From assembly GCA_964346645.1 (NCBI GenBank), contig CAYFVU010000056.1, positions 1-22,320 of the forward strand: a stretch of 22,320 nucleotides of DNA, in the 5' to 3' direction. How positions within the stretch are numbered: the first letter of the stretch is position 1; the number at the start of each line of letters is the position of its first letter. Shown here in pieces: positions 13,683-20,412 of the stretch. The stretch is from CAYFVU01 sp964346645 (GTDB taxonomy: Bacteria > Spirochaetota > Spirochaetia > DSM-16054 > Sediminispirochaetaceae). The notes under the pieces are model-generated. The model was not told where the DNA came from and made no database searches. It saw nothing but the letters and a program-made list of their open reading frames with translations. A program made the position numbers and the translations under genes.

Positions 13683-14006
13683 TTAGTCTACGTCGAGTAT
13701 CCCGAACACTTCCGCAAAGGAATCGGAGGCTTTCTCAGCTCTCGAGTTCAGCACTTTTATCTCGTGTTCGAGATGGGGCAGGAGCTCCGCGGAAATAAAG
13801 GACGGAGGTGAGGGAAGCCCGGTAAAAGAGCCCATCAGGAGCAGGAGGAACACGTTCTCGAGTTCCCGGATCTCATACTCGGTGAGATCGGTGACCTTGC
13901 TCCGATGGGCTTGATCCATGGTGGAGTAGAAGCCCCTAATTGGGGAAACCAGTGAACGCAACAAGTGCCTCACCCGGTTTTTTAACTTCTCTCCACCTTC
14001 GTTCAT
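13683..14006 (-). CDS. Small protein between CstA and ArsA-type ATPase genes
   Basis: This 107-residue protein has a charged N-terminal half (FYSTMDQAHRSKV, then LTEYEIRELENVFLLLLMG) and a conserved-looking stretch GLPSPPSFISAELLPHLEHEI. The hydrophobic run VFLLLLMGSF is too short for a confident membrane span. From memory it resembles the small cory-CC-star family encoded beside ArsA-like ATPases, but the paired C-terminal cysteines that name that family are absent here; the resemblance needs a profile search. ATG 14006 has AGGGA eight bases upstream. It lies 12 nt after the cstA stop and 19 nt before the ATPase gene, so it belongs to the same transcript. Confidence 0.8.
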   Translation of the reverse strand: MNEGGEKLKNRVRHLLRSLVSPIRGFYSTMDQAHRSKVTDLTEYEIRELENVFLLLLMGSFTGLPSPPSFISAELLPHLEHEIKVLNSRAEKASDSFAEVFGILDVD

Positions 14007-14018
14007 AATGTGCGTCCC

Positions 14019-15743
14019 TTAGGCCTGAGCCTCGAGGGGTTTGTTCTTCGTCTTCAAGAAATCGATGATGAAAATGATGTTCAGGATAAGCATGGCGATT
14101 TCTATGATGAGAACGGTAATACCGGTTACGGGATTTCCTGCAATAGTCCCCGGGAGTACCACTGCGCTGAACCATATGATTGCAGCGGTGACGGTAATCC
14201 AGAGAAGGTATGCGGGGATGAGCGCCAAGTTCACGTTCTTGGTATTGAGGCGCTTGGTAATCCATGCGGTACCGGTAAGCAGGGCGATAGCGGCGATCAA
14301 CTGGTTGGCCGAACCGAAGGAGGGCCAGAGAATGGTGAAGCTGCCGCTCCATCCGAGGTAGATACCGATTGCCGCGGGTATAATGGAGGCGACCCAGCGG
14401 TTGGTCAGGAAGTTGTAGACCCCTTCCTTTTTAGTCTTATAAGGCAAGAGAAGTTCGCTTATGGTATAGCGGCCCAACCTGTTGGTGGTATCGAGGGTGG
14501 TCATGGCGAAAGAGGCGACCCACATGCCCGCAATCAGCTTGACGATGCCGGTGGGCATGAAGCTGAGCCAGGTGGAATCGACCAGTCCCGCATAGGAGTT
14601 GGTAAACATGTTTGCAGCCCCGAAGGCTCCCGTCATTGCGGGAGTATAGTTGGAGCCCCAGTTCGCGGCGGTAATACCTACTTCAGAGGTCTCCTGCAGG
14701 AGGCCGAGGCCGAAGCCGGCAACCGAGATAATTACTATGGTCGAGAGGAATCCCTCGGTGAGCATGGCCCCGTAACCTACCGGGAGCCCAGCCGACTCTT
14801 TCTCTATCTGCTTCGAAGTGGTGCCGGAACCTACCAGGCTGTGGAAGCCGGAGAGGGATCCGCAGGCTATGATCAGCGGAACCACAGGCCAGAAGGGGGT
14901 GGGGTTACCACCGGAGAGAATCGGAGAGAAGGAGGTAAAGGCCGGGGCGGTAAAGCCGCCGAAACTGAAAAGTGCAGCGATGCCACCGATAGCCAGACCT
15001 GCGTAGAGGAGCCAGCTGTTGAGGTAGTCCCTCGGCTGCAGCAGCACGTTCACCGGTATGGCCGAGGCGATAATTATGTAGACGAACATTATCGCAAACC
15101 AGGTGTTCTTGCTCGCCTCTATGGGGAACATCTTTCCACCGATAATGGCCAATATCAGCAGTGCAATACCGATGAGCGTAGCAAAGGTGAAGTTCATCTT
15201 TACCCGGTACAATAAAATACCGAGGATGAGCGCGGCCACAAGCTTCAACAGATAGGCCGAGGGGACGGACCCGTTGCCCACGAACATGTTGGCGAGAACG
15301 GCTCCGAAGGCGGCGATAACCAGGATGAGCAGGAAGAGCACCAGCCAGTAGAAGAGGGTACCCGTTCTCTTGGTGATTACATCGGATGCGACGAATTGGA
15401 TCGATCGGCCGTCGTATCTTACCGAAGCCATGAGGGACAGGTAGTCGTGCACGGCGCCGATAAAGATGTTGCCGAACCAAACCCAAAGCAGTCCGGGTAC
15501 CCATCCCCACGCCATTGCGGCAACGGGACCGACGATCGGAGCTGCTCCTGCGATGGATGCGAAGTGGTGTCCGAACAAGACCGGAGTTTTCGCCGGTACG
15601 TAGTCCACTCCGTCGAAGAGTCTTTGGGACGGAGCCTGGTTGTCATTGGTCGCTTTCACTACGCTCTTCTCTAACTTCCTTCCGTAGGAGAGGTAGAGGA
15701 GCACGTAGGCGGCCAATCCAATTATTACGATAAGTGTGGTCAT
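14019..15743 (-). CDS. cstA: CstA-family carbon starvation transporter
   Basis: This 574-residue inner-membrane protein has about 15 hydrophobic helices. CstA family marks are the N-terminal SQRLFDGVDYVPAKTPVLFG followed by HHFASIAGAAPIVGPVAAMAWG, and later GFHSLVGSGTTSKQI and WPSFGSANQLIAAIALL. The family takes up pyruvate or peptides at times of carbon shortage (CstA, BtsT in enterobacteria); this shorter form is common outside that group, and its substrate here is not certain. ATG 15743 has GGGAGG six bases upstream, with a near-consensus promoter before it. It is the first gene of an operon that continues with a small protein, an ArsA-type ATPase, a membrane-anchored protein and a MIP18-like protein, which is an unusual company for a transporter. 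Confidence 0.95.
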   Translation of the reverse strand: MTTLIVIIGLAAYVLLYLSYGRKLEKSVVKATNDNQAPSQRLFDGVDYVPAKTPVLFGHHFASIAGAAPIVGPVAAMAWGWVPGLLWVWFGNIFIGAVHDYLSLMASVRYDGRSIQFVASDVITKRTGTLFYWLVLFLLILVIAAFGAVLANMFVGNGSVPSAYLLKLVAALILGILLYRVKMNFTFATLIGIALLILAIIGGKMFPIEASKNTWFAIMFVYIIIASAIPVNVLLQPRDYLNSWLLYAGLAIGGIAALFSFGGFTAPAFTSFSPILSGGNPTPFWPVVPLIIACGSLSGFHSLVGSGTTSKQIEKESAGLPVGYGAMLTEGFLSTIVIISVAGFGLGLLQETSEVGITAANWGSNYTPAMTGAFGAANMFTNSYAGLVDSTWLSFMPTGIVKLIAGMWVASFAMTTLDTTNRLGRYTISELLLPYKTKKEGVYNFLTNRWVASIIPAAIGIYLGWSGSFTILWPSFGSANQLIAAIALLTGTAWITKRLNTKNVNLALIPAYLLWITVTAAIIWFSAVVLPGTIAGNPVTGITVLIIEIAMLILNIIFIIDFLKTKNKPLEAQA

Positions 15744-15772
15744 ACAGAACCTCCCATAAAGTGTATAGGTTC

Positions 15773-15801
15773 ATTAAAATACAGATGGGACTGTACGTCA
15801 A
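15773..15801 (-). promoter_or_regulatory. Predicted promoter of the cstA-arsA-like operon
   Basis: On the minus strand TTGACG (15796-15801) and TTTAAT (15773-15778) are spaced by exactly 17 bases, about 30 bases before the cstA start codon. Confidence 0.65.
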
Positions 15802-15840
15802 GCTATTTTTGCATGGTGAACGGTGTTTCGATTTATTGAA

Positions 15841-16536
15841 CTACCACTCTATTACGTATTTATCTGTAGACCGTGGAAGAAAATAGACATAAACCCTGCT
15901 CCCTTCGATCAGTCCGTCCTCCGTAATCTCCGGTGGAGAGGGAAGCGGTTCTCCGACGAAGCTCAGCTGCTGTTCCGTCTTCGGATCGGTCCACTTGCAT
16001 TTGAGGAAGAAGACCCGCCGCTTTCGGATGGGAAGCCGGATGTAGGCCTCACCCCACGTGATGCTGTCGGGGACGATTCGCCTGCCGTTCTCCTTGATAA
16101 ACACGATTCTGAATCCTCGCATGAGCGTGCCTATAAACATCCGGAAGCCGATGCCTGCGAGGGTGATGCCGAAGAAGAGGTAGAGTTGATAGTTTATCGG
16201 CCCCTTTCTCTCCACGAGGATCTGTGTCGGCTCTACGGGGTCGTAGTAGACCTTCACCTCTTCGTTCTCCTCGAAATTGTTGCGGAACGACTTTTGAGCG
16301 GTGCTCGTTATCTCTCGCTCGCTCGGCAGGGAGAAGCGAACAGTGGGGAGGTATGAGTGAGGGGCGAGGCGTTCCGAATAGCTCACCCGCCCCTCGGTTC
16401 TTTCCCAATATCCCGGTATCTCGGCACTGCGTCGGAAGTTTAGGATACCGAGAAATACTAAGGCTCCACCGGCGATGATGAGACCGGTGTAGAGGAAACG
16501 AAACTTCTTCTCTCCGAAATAGGAGATCGGCAGCAT
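15841..16536 (-). CDS. DUF3592-like membrane protein
   Basis: This 231-residue protein has a TM helix near residues 13-31 and another around 117-133, flanking an extracytoplasmic strand-rich domain (EGRVSYSERL...YLPTVRFSL...VKVYYDPVEPTQILV). That pattern, ending in V-YYDP-EP, is the DUF3592 type, whose role is unknown. A second strand-rich region follows the last helix and ends in VYVYFLPRSTDKYVIEW. The ATG has only a weak CGGA upstream. It lies 23 nt after the acidic lipoprotein gene and probably shares its promoter. The family call is moderate and no function is claimed. Confidence 0.8.
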   Translation of the reverse strand: MLPISYFGEKKFRFLYTGLIIAGGALVFLGILNFRRSAEIPGYWERTEGRVSYSERLAPHSYLPTVRFSLPSEREITSTAQKSFRNNFEENEEVKVYYDPVEPTQILVERKGPINYQLYLFFGITLAGIGFRMFIGTLMRGFRIVFIKENGRRIVPDSITWGEAYIRLPIRKRRVFFLKCKWTDPKTEQQLSFVGEPLPSPPEITEDGLIEGSRVYVYFLPRSTDKYVIEW

Positions 16537-16559
16537 AATCCGTTTCCGTGGCCCGACTG

Positions 16560-17438
16560 TTAAAACGACTCCAACTGTGTGCTGTAGCCCGTTCCGTGGT
16601 CGATCAGCTCACCGAGGTACTCTCCCTCCTCGGCCGAATCGGTCCATCGGTATTTTACGAGGTTTCCGGGAGCATCTTCGCTTATCCACCACTCGTAGCG
16701 GACTTCGTGCATCTCGGTATCTGCGGACTCGGAGTCTTCTGCCTCGTTTCCCTCTGCCTCTCCGGTTGCCGCCTCGTACTCCATGTTTACCACTACGTGG
16801 TCGGCGGTAAAGGTTCCGGCGGGCACTTCGACCTGCTCCGTCCCGACGATGTTATCCTGCCAGTTTCCCTCATAGAACTCCGGTGCTTCCTCTACCTCTT
16901 CTTCTCCCTCGGCCTCTTCGGCTTCCGCCGCTTCCGCCGCTTCCGCCTCGGTTTCGGGTATCCACTCGTTTATCTGACCGGTTTCTGTGTCGCGGTAGCG
17001 GAAGACCTGTATTTCGTAGTTCTCGTCAAGAAGCGCCTCCGATACCATCTCCTCTTCTTCTGTCGAGTAGGAGAGGAACCACCACTCCTTTCCGTCCGGC
17101 AAACGCTTGAGCAGTGCTCGCTCGATATCTACCGACTCGGTCCCGTCCTCGTCGGTTACCGTGAGTCTCCAGACCACTCCTTCGCCCTCTGCGAAGTCGT
17201 CGTAGCCCGGCATGTAGCCGCCGGCGAAGAATGCGTAGGAGTAGACTATGCTCGCCACCATCGCATCCTGCATGGCTGCGAGCCCCGTCGCATCCATTAC
17301 CGCCCGTTCTGCCGCGCCGCTGACCTTCTGCTTTCCCTTGTCGATTGCATCGACGATGCCCGTACAGCTCGAGAGAAGCGCAGCGACCACGAAAAGAGCA
17401 GCTATGCTACCAAAAAACCATCTGATCTTTTTTACCAT
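16560..17438 (-). CDS. Acidic lipoprotein of unknown function
   Basis: This 292-residue exported protein has a lipoprotein signal (AALFVVAALLSSC, Cys25) and is predicted to be envelope-anchored. A helical stretch (about 26-75) is followed by a strand-rich domain (VVWRLTVTDEDG...LLKRLPDGKEWWFLSY), a Glu/Ala-rich low-complexity linker (about 162-185), and a second strand-rich part (VEVPAGTFTADHVVVNM...RYEWWISEDAPGNLVKYRW). The last part resembles the general pattern of proteins that read out conversion of a property between chains, but no family is firm. The protein is very acidic. ATG 17438 has AAGGAGG six bases upstream and a well-spaced promoter. The DUF3592-like gene follows 23 nt later. 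Confidence 0.82.
   Translation of the reverse strand: MVKKIRWFFGSIAALFVVAALLSSCTGIVDAIDKGKQKVSGAAERAVMDATGLAAMQDAMVASIVYSYAFFAGGYMPGYDDFAEGEGVVWRLTVTDEDGTESVDIERALLKRLPDGKEWWFLSYSTEEEEMVSEALLDENYEIQVFRYRDTETGQINEWIPETEAEAAEAAEAEEAEGEEEVEEAPEFYEGNWQDNIVGTEQVEVPAGTFTADHVVVNMEYEAATGEAEGNEAEDSESADTEMHEVRYEWWISEDAPGNLVKYRWTDSAEEGEYLGELIDHGTGYSTQLESF
16921..16947. repeat. Three tandem 9-bp repeats in the lipoprotein gene
   Basis: GCTTCCGCC occurs three times head to tail at 16921-16929, 16930-16938 and 16939-16947. On the minus strand it encodes repeated Ala/Glu within the acidic linker. The unit is three codons, so copy number can change without a frameshift. Confidence 0.9.
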
Positions 17439-17463
17439 ACACAGCCTCCTTTATATGAGTATT

Positions 17464-17492
17464 AATGTATCACTGCTTTGCGATCCGGGCAA
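17464..17492 (-). promoter_or_regulatory. Predicted promoter of the lipoprotein/DUF3592 pair
   Basis: On the minus strand TTGCCC (17487-17492) and TACATT (17464-17469) are spaced by 17 bases, about 25 bases before the start codon at 17438. Confidence 0.5.
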
Positions 17493-17535
17493 TCTAAATT
17501 ACTGGCTGGGAGGTGCGTATGATGGGACGCGGGGG

Positions 17536-17874
17536 CTACAACAGCTTTCTGCCGTTCTCTACCTTGCGCTCAGGCACGGCGAGTACTACCGCAGCATCGT
17601 CTTGGTAGAATCCGGTAATGAGGAACTCAGACATGAACGAGCCGACCTGCTTCGGTGGGAAGTTGACCACGCCGATTATCTGTTTGCCGATGAGTTGTGA
17701 CTTGCTGTAGAGAGCGGTTACCTGGGCACTCGTCTTCTTTACTCCGAGCTCCTCTCCGAAGTCCACGTGAATCTTGTAGGAGGGCTTGCGTGCCTCGGGA
17801 AAATCCTCGACGTTGACGATAGTTCCGACTCTCAGATCTACCTTCTCGAAATCCGTCCACCCTATAGTCGACAT
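17536..17874 (-). CDS. csaA: CsaA-type tRNA-binding-domain protein
   Basis: This 112-residue cytoplasmic protein is a complete CsaA-type OB fold. It shows DLRVGTIVNVEDFPEARKPSYKIHVDFG (about 13-40), KKTSAQVT (about 46-53) and the closing GKQIIGVVNFPPKQVGSFMSEFLITGF (about 63-89). CsaA is a dimeric relative of the tRNA-binding domain of methionyl-tRNA synthetase and was described in Bacillus as an export-related chaperone; its exact role in other bacteria is unsettled. Length matches the family. ATG 17874 has AGAGG ten bases upstream. The gene diverges from a truncated acetyltransferase only 32 bases away, so its promoter must lie within or beyond that remnant. Confidence 0.93.
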   Translation of the reverse strand: MSTIGWTDFEKVDLRVGTIVNVEDFPEARKPSYKIHVDFGEELGVKKTSAQVTALYSKSQLIGKQIIGVVNFPPKQVGSFMSEFLITGFYQDDAAVVLAVPERKVENGRKLL

Positions 17875-17906
17875 AGCTCAGTTACCTCTCTTTCTAAATC
17901 GCCTCT

Positions 17907-18101
17907 ATGTTCATTCACACCTTCGTCCCGAAGTCCCTGCGAGGGCGCGGAATCGCCGCCTCTCTGGTAAGAGCGGCCCTCGCATACGCCGAGGCGAACA
18001 GTTACAAGGTTGTCCCCACCTGTTCCTATGTGGCAAGTTACATGAATCGTCATGAGGAGTTTTCACATCTGCGCAGGGACCCCGGCACCGAGCGCAAATA
18101 G
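17907..18101 (+). pseudogene. 5'-truncated small GNAT acetyltransferase (YjdJ-like remnant)
   Basis: The 64-codon frame contains the second half of a small GNAT domain: acetyl-CoA-binding loop RGRGIA (about 12-17), helix AASLVRAALAYAE, and strand KVVPTCSYVASYMNRHEEF typical of the YjdJ-like acetyltransferases of about 90 residues. The first strands (about 30 residues) are missing, and an in-frame TAA lies four codons before the ATG, so no longer start exists. There is no good ribosome binding site. The frame starts 32 bases from the divergent csaA start, suggesting that a deletion removed its 5' end. A short but translated protein cannot be excluded, but catalysis without the N-terminal strands is unlikely. 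Confidence 0.65.
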
Positions 18102-18108
18102 CGCTCGG
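18088..18108. other. 8-bp hairpin at the end of the GNAT remnant
   Basis: CCGAGCGC (18088-18095) pairs perfectly with GCGCTCGG (18101-18108) around an AAATA loop that carries the stop codon. It lacks a T-run on either strand. It lies between converging genes and may act as a weak or factor-assisted terminator. Confidence 0.55.
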
Positions 18109-18157
18109 GCGAGTCTATGACAGAGTCTGCCGGGAGCTCCGATGCTCGATGCATGTA

Positions 18158-18358
18158 TTACTGCCTCGGTTCCTCTTCGCTGTCCTTCTTCCTCGGCCAG
18201 CCGAGTACGTAGACGAGCAGGGGGTTCGGCACGCCTGCTTCGGCTTCGCCGCCCGCGCAGTGGGTCGAAATGAGAACCCAGCCCTTGTGCAGGTAATCGT
18301 TTACCTTTTCGTAGCCGAGGACTTCCTTTACCTCTACGATGTCGTAATGAGGTTTCAT
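18158..18358 (-). CDS. Small protein of unknown function (66 aa)
   Basis: This compact protein, YDIVEVKEVLGYEKVNDYLHKGWVLIST, then LLVYVLGWPR, looks like a real small globular fold with alternating strands and one helix. It ends in a charged tail (KKDSEEEPRQ). I recognise the general pattern of short bacterial proteins with a GWVL...VYVLG core but cannot name a function. A strong AAGGAGG lies five bases before ATG 18358, and a promoter with consensus spacing lies upstream, which supports coding. It diverges from alanine racemase. Confidence 0.75.
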   Translation of the reverse strand: MKPHYDIVEVKEVLGYEKVNDYLHKGWVLISTHCAGGEAEAGVPNPLLVYVLGWPRKKDSEEEPRQ

Positions 18359-18387
18359 ACACGCCTCCTTATCGATCTCTTGATACT

Positions 18388-18416
18388 AGGGTATGCATTC
18401 ATCGCCTCATAGTCAA
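18388..18416 (-). promoter_or_regulatory. Candidate promoter of the 66-aa protein gene
   Basis: On the minus strand TTGACT (18411-18416) and TACCCT (18388-18393) are separated by 17 bases, about 30 bases before the start codon. The -10 box is weak. Confidence 0.45.
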
Positions 18417-18449
18417 ACGATAGGACAAGGCGGTCGGCCGAAATCTCTG

Positions 18450-18478
18450 TTGACGCCTCATCGGGGAGGGGGTAGACT
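18450..18478 (+). promoter_or_regulatory. Predicted promoter of the alr operon
   Basis: TTGACG (18450-18455) and TAGACT (18473-18478) are separated by exactly 17 bases. Transcription would begin about 45 bases before the alr start codon. Confidence 0.6.
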
Positions 18479-18529
18479 GGGTGAGGCGGAATACCAACAA
18501 TACGAGGGCATAGAAAAAAGGAGATGTGT

Positions 18530-19729
18530 ATGGAAGTACCCGTTCGTAAGACGAGGGCTGAGATACATCTAGATGCAATAGAGAAGAATATTCGCACATT
18601 GTGGAGCCGAGTGGGGCGGGAAAAGGGCTATCTCGTTCTGCTCAAGGCGGATGCCTACGGACACGGCAATGTGGCGGTGGGGAAGCTCGCCGAGAAGCTC
18701 GGGGCTTTCGGCGGCGGTGTGGCGGCGCTCGAGGAGGTCGAGCACCTCCGTTCCCATGGAGTCGCGCTTCCCCTCCTCCTGCTCGAGGACATCTTCGAGG
18801 ACGAGATCGCGCCCGCCCTCGAGCGGGACGTCCGTTTTACCGTCTCGAGCTACGAGTATGCACGCGCGCTCAACCGCGAGGCGAAGAAGAAGGGGAACAC
18901 GGCGCAGGTCCATGTGAATGTAGACACCGGAATGGGTAGACTCGGTATACGTGCCGAAGAGGCGGTGGATATGGTCGTCAGGACCGCCTCCCTTTCGAAC
19001 ATCGAGATAGAAGGACTCTACACCCACTTTCCCATTGCAGACGAGGCGGACAAGAGCTTCAGCCGGCAGCAGTTGACGCTTTTCGAACGGGTCGTGACTG
19101 AGCTCGAGGAGAAGGGGATCAGGCCGAAGTACACCCACACCGCCAACAGCGGAGCAGTTCTCGACTTTCCGGAGGAGTCCGCATTCTCCGTAATTCGGCC
19201 GGGAGTCTCCACTTTCGGCATGTACCCGAGCGGCGAGGTGGATCACGGCATTCCCCTGCAGGAGGGGATGAGCCTGAAGAGTGCCCTCATAAAGGTTACC
19301 CATTTTCCGAAGGGGGTGAGTGTGGGATACGGCAGGACCTTCGTTACCCAGAGGCCCTCTGTGATCGGGGTGCTCCCGATCGGCTACGGCGACGGATTCA
19401 TTCGTGACTACTCGAACAATGCCGAGGTGGTAATTCATGGCACTCGTCTGCCGGTGGTCGGCCGCGTGTCGATGGATATGATTACCGTGGACCTCACGGA
19501 TCTGCCCGAGGAGGCGAGAGTGGGAGACGAGGCGGTGCTGATGGGAGGCCAAGAGTGGAACGGGCGCCGCGCCTCCGTGGGAAGCGAAGAGCTCGCCGCA
19601 CGCGCGAAGACGATCACCTACGAGGTCACCTGTCTTATCGGAAAGCGAGTGCCCCGAATATACTTCTACGGCGGCAGGCAGGTGGGTATAGAATCACTCG
19701 CCGAAACCGTCTATCCTCAGCAACTGTGA
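18530..19729 (+). CDS. alr: Alanine racemase
   Basis: This 399-residue cytoplasmic PLP enzyme interconverts L- and D-alanine, supplying D-alanine for peptidoglycan. The cofactor lysine is K39 in VLLKADAYGHG. The second catalytic base is the Tyr of the VGYGRTF segment (about residues 266-272). The substrate loop VGRVSMDMITVDLT is complete, and HVNVDTGMGRLG and YTHF are typical of the family. Length is close to the usual 360-390, with a slightly longer C-terminus. The frame could start at 18524, but AAGGAG lies six bases before ATG 18530 and overlaps spacing for the earlier ATG, so 18530 is chosen. It is followed 21 nt later by a small helical protein. An alanine symporter and alanine dehydrogenase lie downstream on the other strand. 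Confidence 0.97.
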   Translation: MEVPVRKTRAEIHLDAIEKNIRTLWSRVGREKGYLVLLKADAYGHGNVAVGKLAEKLGAFGGGVAALEEVEHLRSHGVALPLLLLEDIFEDEIAPALERDVRFTVSSYEYARALNREAKKKGNTAQVHVNVDTGMGRLGIRAEEAVDMVVRTASLSNIEIEGLYTHFPIADEADKSFSRQQLTLFERVVTELEEKGIRPKYTHTANSGAVLDFPEESAFSVIRPGVSTFGMYPSGEVDHGIPLQEGMSLKSALIKVTHFPKGVSVGYGRTFVTQRPSVIGVLPIGYGDGFIRDYSNNAEVVIHGTRLPVVGRVSMDMITVDLTDLPEEARVGDEAVLMGGQEWNGRRASVGSEELAARAKTITYEVTCLIGKRVPRIYFYGGRQVGIESLAETVYPQQL

Positions 19730-19750
19730 GAAACTTAAAGGTGAAACATA

Positions 19751-20278
19751 ATGAGTATTATAGAGCTGCGTAAAGAGATAGACGCGTATCACGATGAGCT
19801 GAAGGAAGAGAGTGAGTACGATGCCAAGTACGAGTCTCTGATTATGATCGCCGATTCCACAGCCCGCTACCTCTCGGAGGTATACGAGGAGCAGGGGCTG
19901 TACGATTACCGGAAAATCGAGAATATGGCACGGCGAATGCTCACGATGACCGGAGAGGATCTAGTGGTTGCTCAGAGATACCGCGACCACGGACAAACTT
20001 GGAGAGCCACGATTGCCCTCAACAGCGTCGGTCTCGATTTCTACATCATCCAGACGGAGGCTGAGAAGATCATGGCCGAGTCGGGCAAGTACCGCGAGGA
20101 GCTCGCCGAGCACCTTCCCCGAAAGCGGCTGATAATACAACTGACGAAGCGTCTGAAAAGAGCCCTCGGCCACGACAAGAGGAGCTCCGCCTTCTCCTTC
20201 GAGGAGATCCTTTCCGAGGTGAAAAAGAATATCGGCATCGACGGCCAAGAGACCGATGTGCAAACCGACCAGAGCTGA
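19751..20278 (+). CDS. Helical protein of unknown function downstream of alr
   Basis: This 175-residue, predominantly helical and charged protein (ELRKEIDAYHDELKEESEYDAKYESL, then KIMAESGKYREELAEHLPRKRLIIQLTKRLKRALG) shows no signal peptide, membrane span or catalytic motif. I do not recognise a family. AAAGGTG lies seven bases before the ATG. It starts 21 nt after alr and ends before a strong terminator, so it is the second and last gene of the alr transcript. The position suggests but does not show a link to alanine metabolism or cell envelope. Confidence 0.8.
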   Translation: MSIIELRKEIDAYHDELKEESEYDAKYESLIMIADSTARYLSEVYEEQGLYDYRKIENMARRMLTMTGEDLVVAQRYRDHGQTWRATIALNSVGLDFYIIQTEAEKIMAESGKYREELAEHLPRKRLIIQLTKRLKRALGHDKRSSAFSFEEILSEVKKNIGIDGQETDVQTDQS

Positions 20279-20306
20279 GCCGGACACAGACTAATCGATC
20301 ACGCCG

Positions 20307-20334
20307 CACACATACACTGCACACATACACACTG
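20307..20334. repeat. Short imperfect CACACATACAC repeat
   Basis: Two adjacent copies, at 20307-20319 and 20320-20334, share CACACATACAC and CTG and differ by a 2-base insertion. They sit between the helical-protein gene and the terminator. This is simple-sequence DNA with no assigned role. Confidence 0.7.
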
Positions 20335-20343
20335 CACAAAAAA

Positions 20344-20378
20344 GGCGCCGAGTCCTGAGACTCGGCGCCACTTTTTTT
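20344..20378. terminator. Bidirectional intrinsic terminator between alr and AGCS operons
   Basis: A perfect 11-bp stem (GGCGCCGAGTC at 20344-20354 with GACTCGGCGCC at 20359-20369) and a 4-nt loop is followed by seven T after AC on the plus strand. Six A precede it (20338-20343), giving a T-run on the minus strand. It can therefore end both the alr transcript and the converging symporter transcript. Confidence 0.95.
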
Positions 20379-20412
20379 CAATGCTTTGATGCTTAGGCTC
20401 ACGCTGCGATGC

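Noticed and set aside
12764..13798. 344-codon plus-strand open frame opposite the ArsA-type ATPase
   Set aside because: The opposite strand has intact Walker A and switch motifs; this frame has none.
14010..15215. 401-codon plus-strand open frame opposite cstA
   Set aside because: It is the antisense shadow of a well-conserved transporter, hydrophilic and Gly/Glu-rich without family marks.
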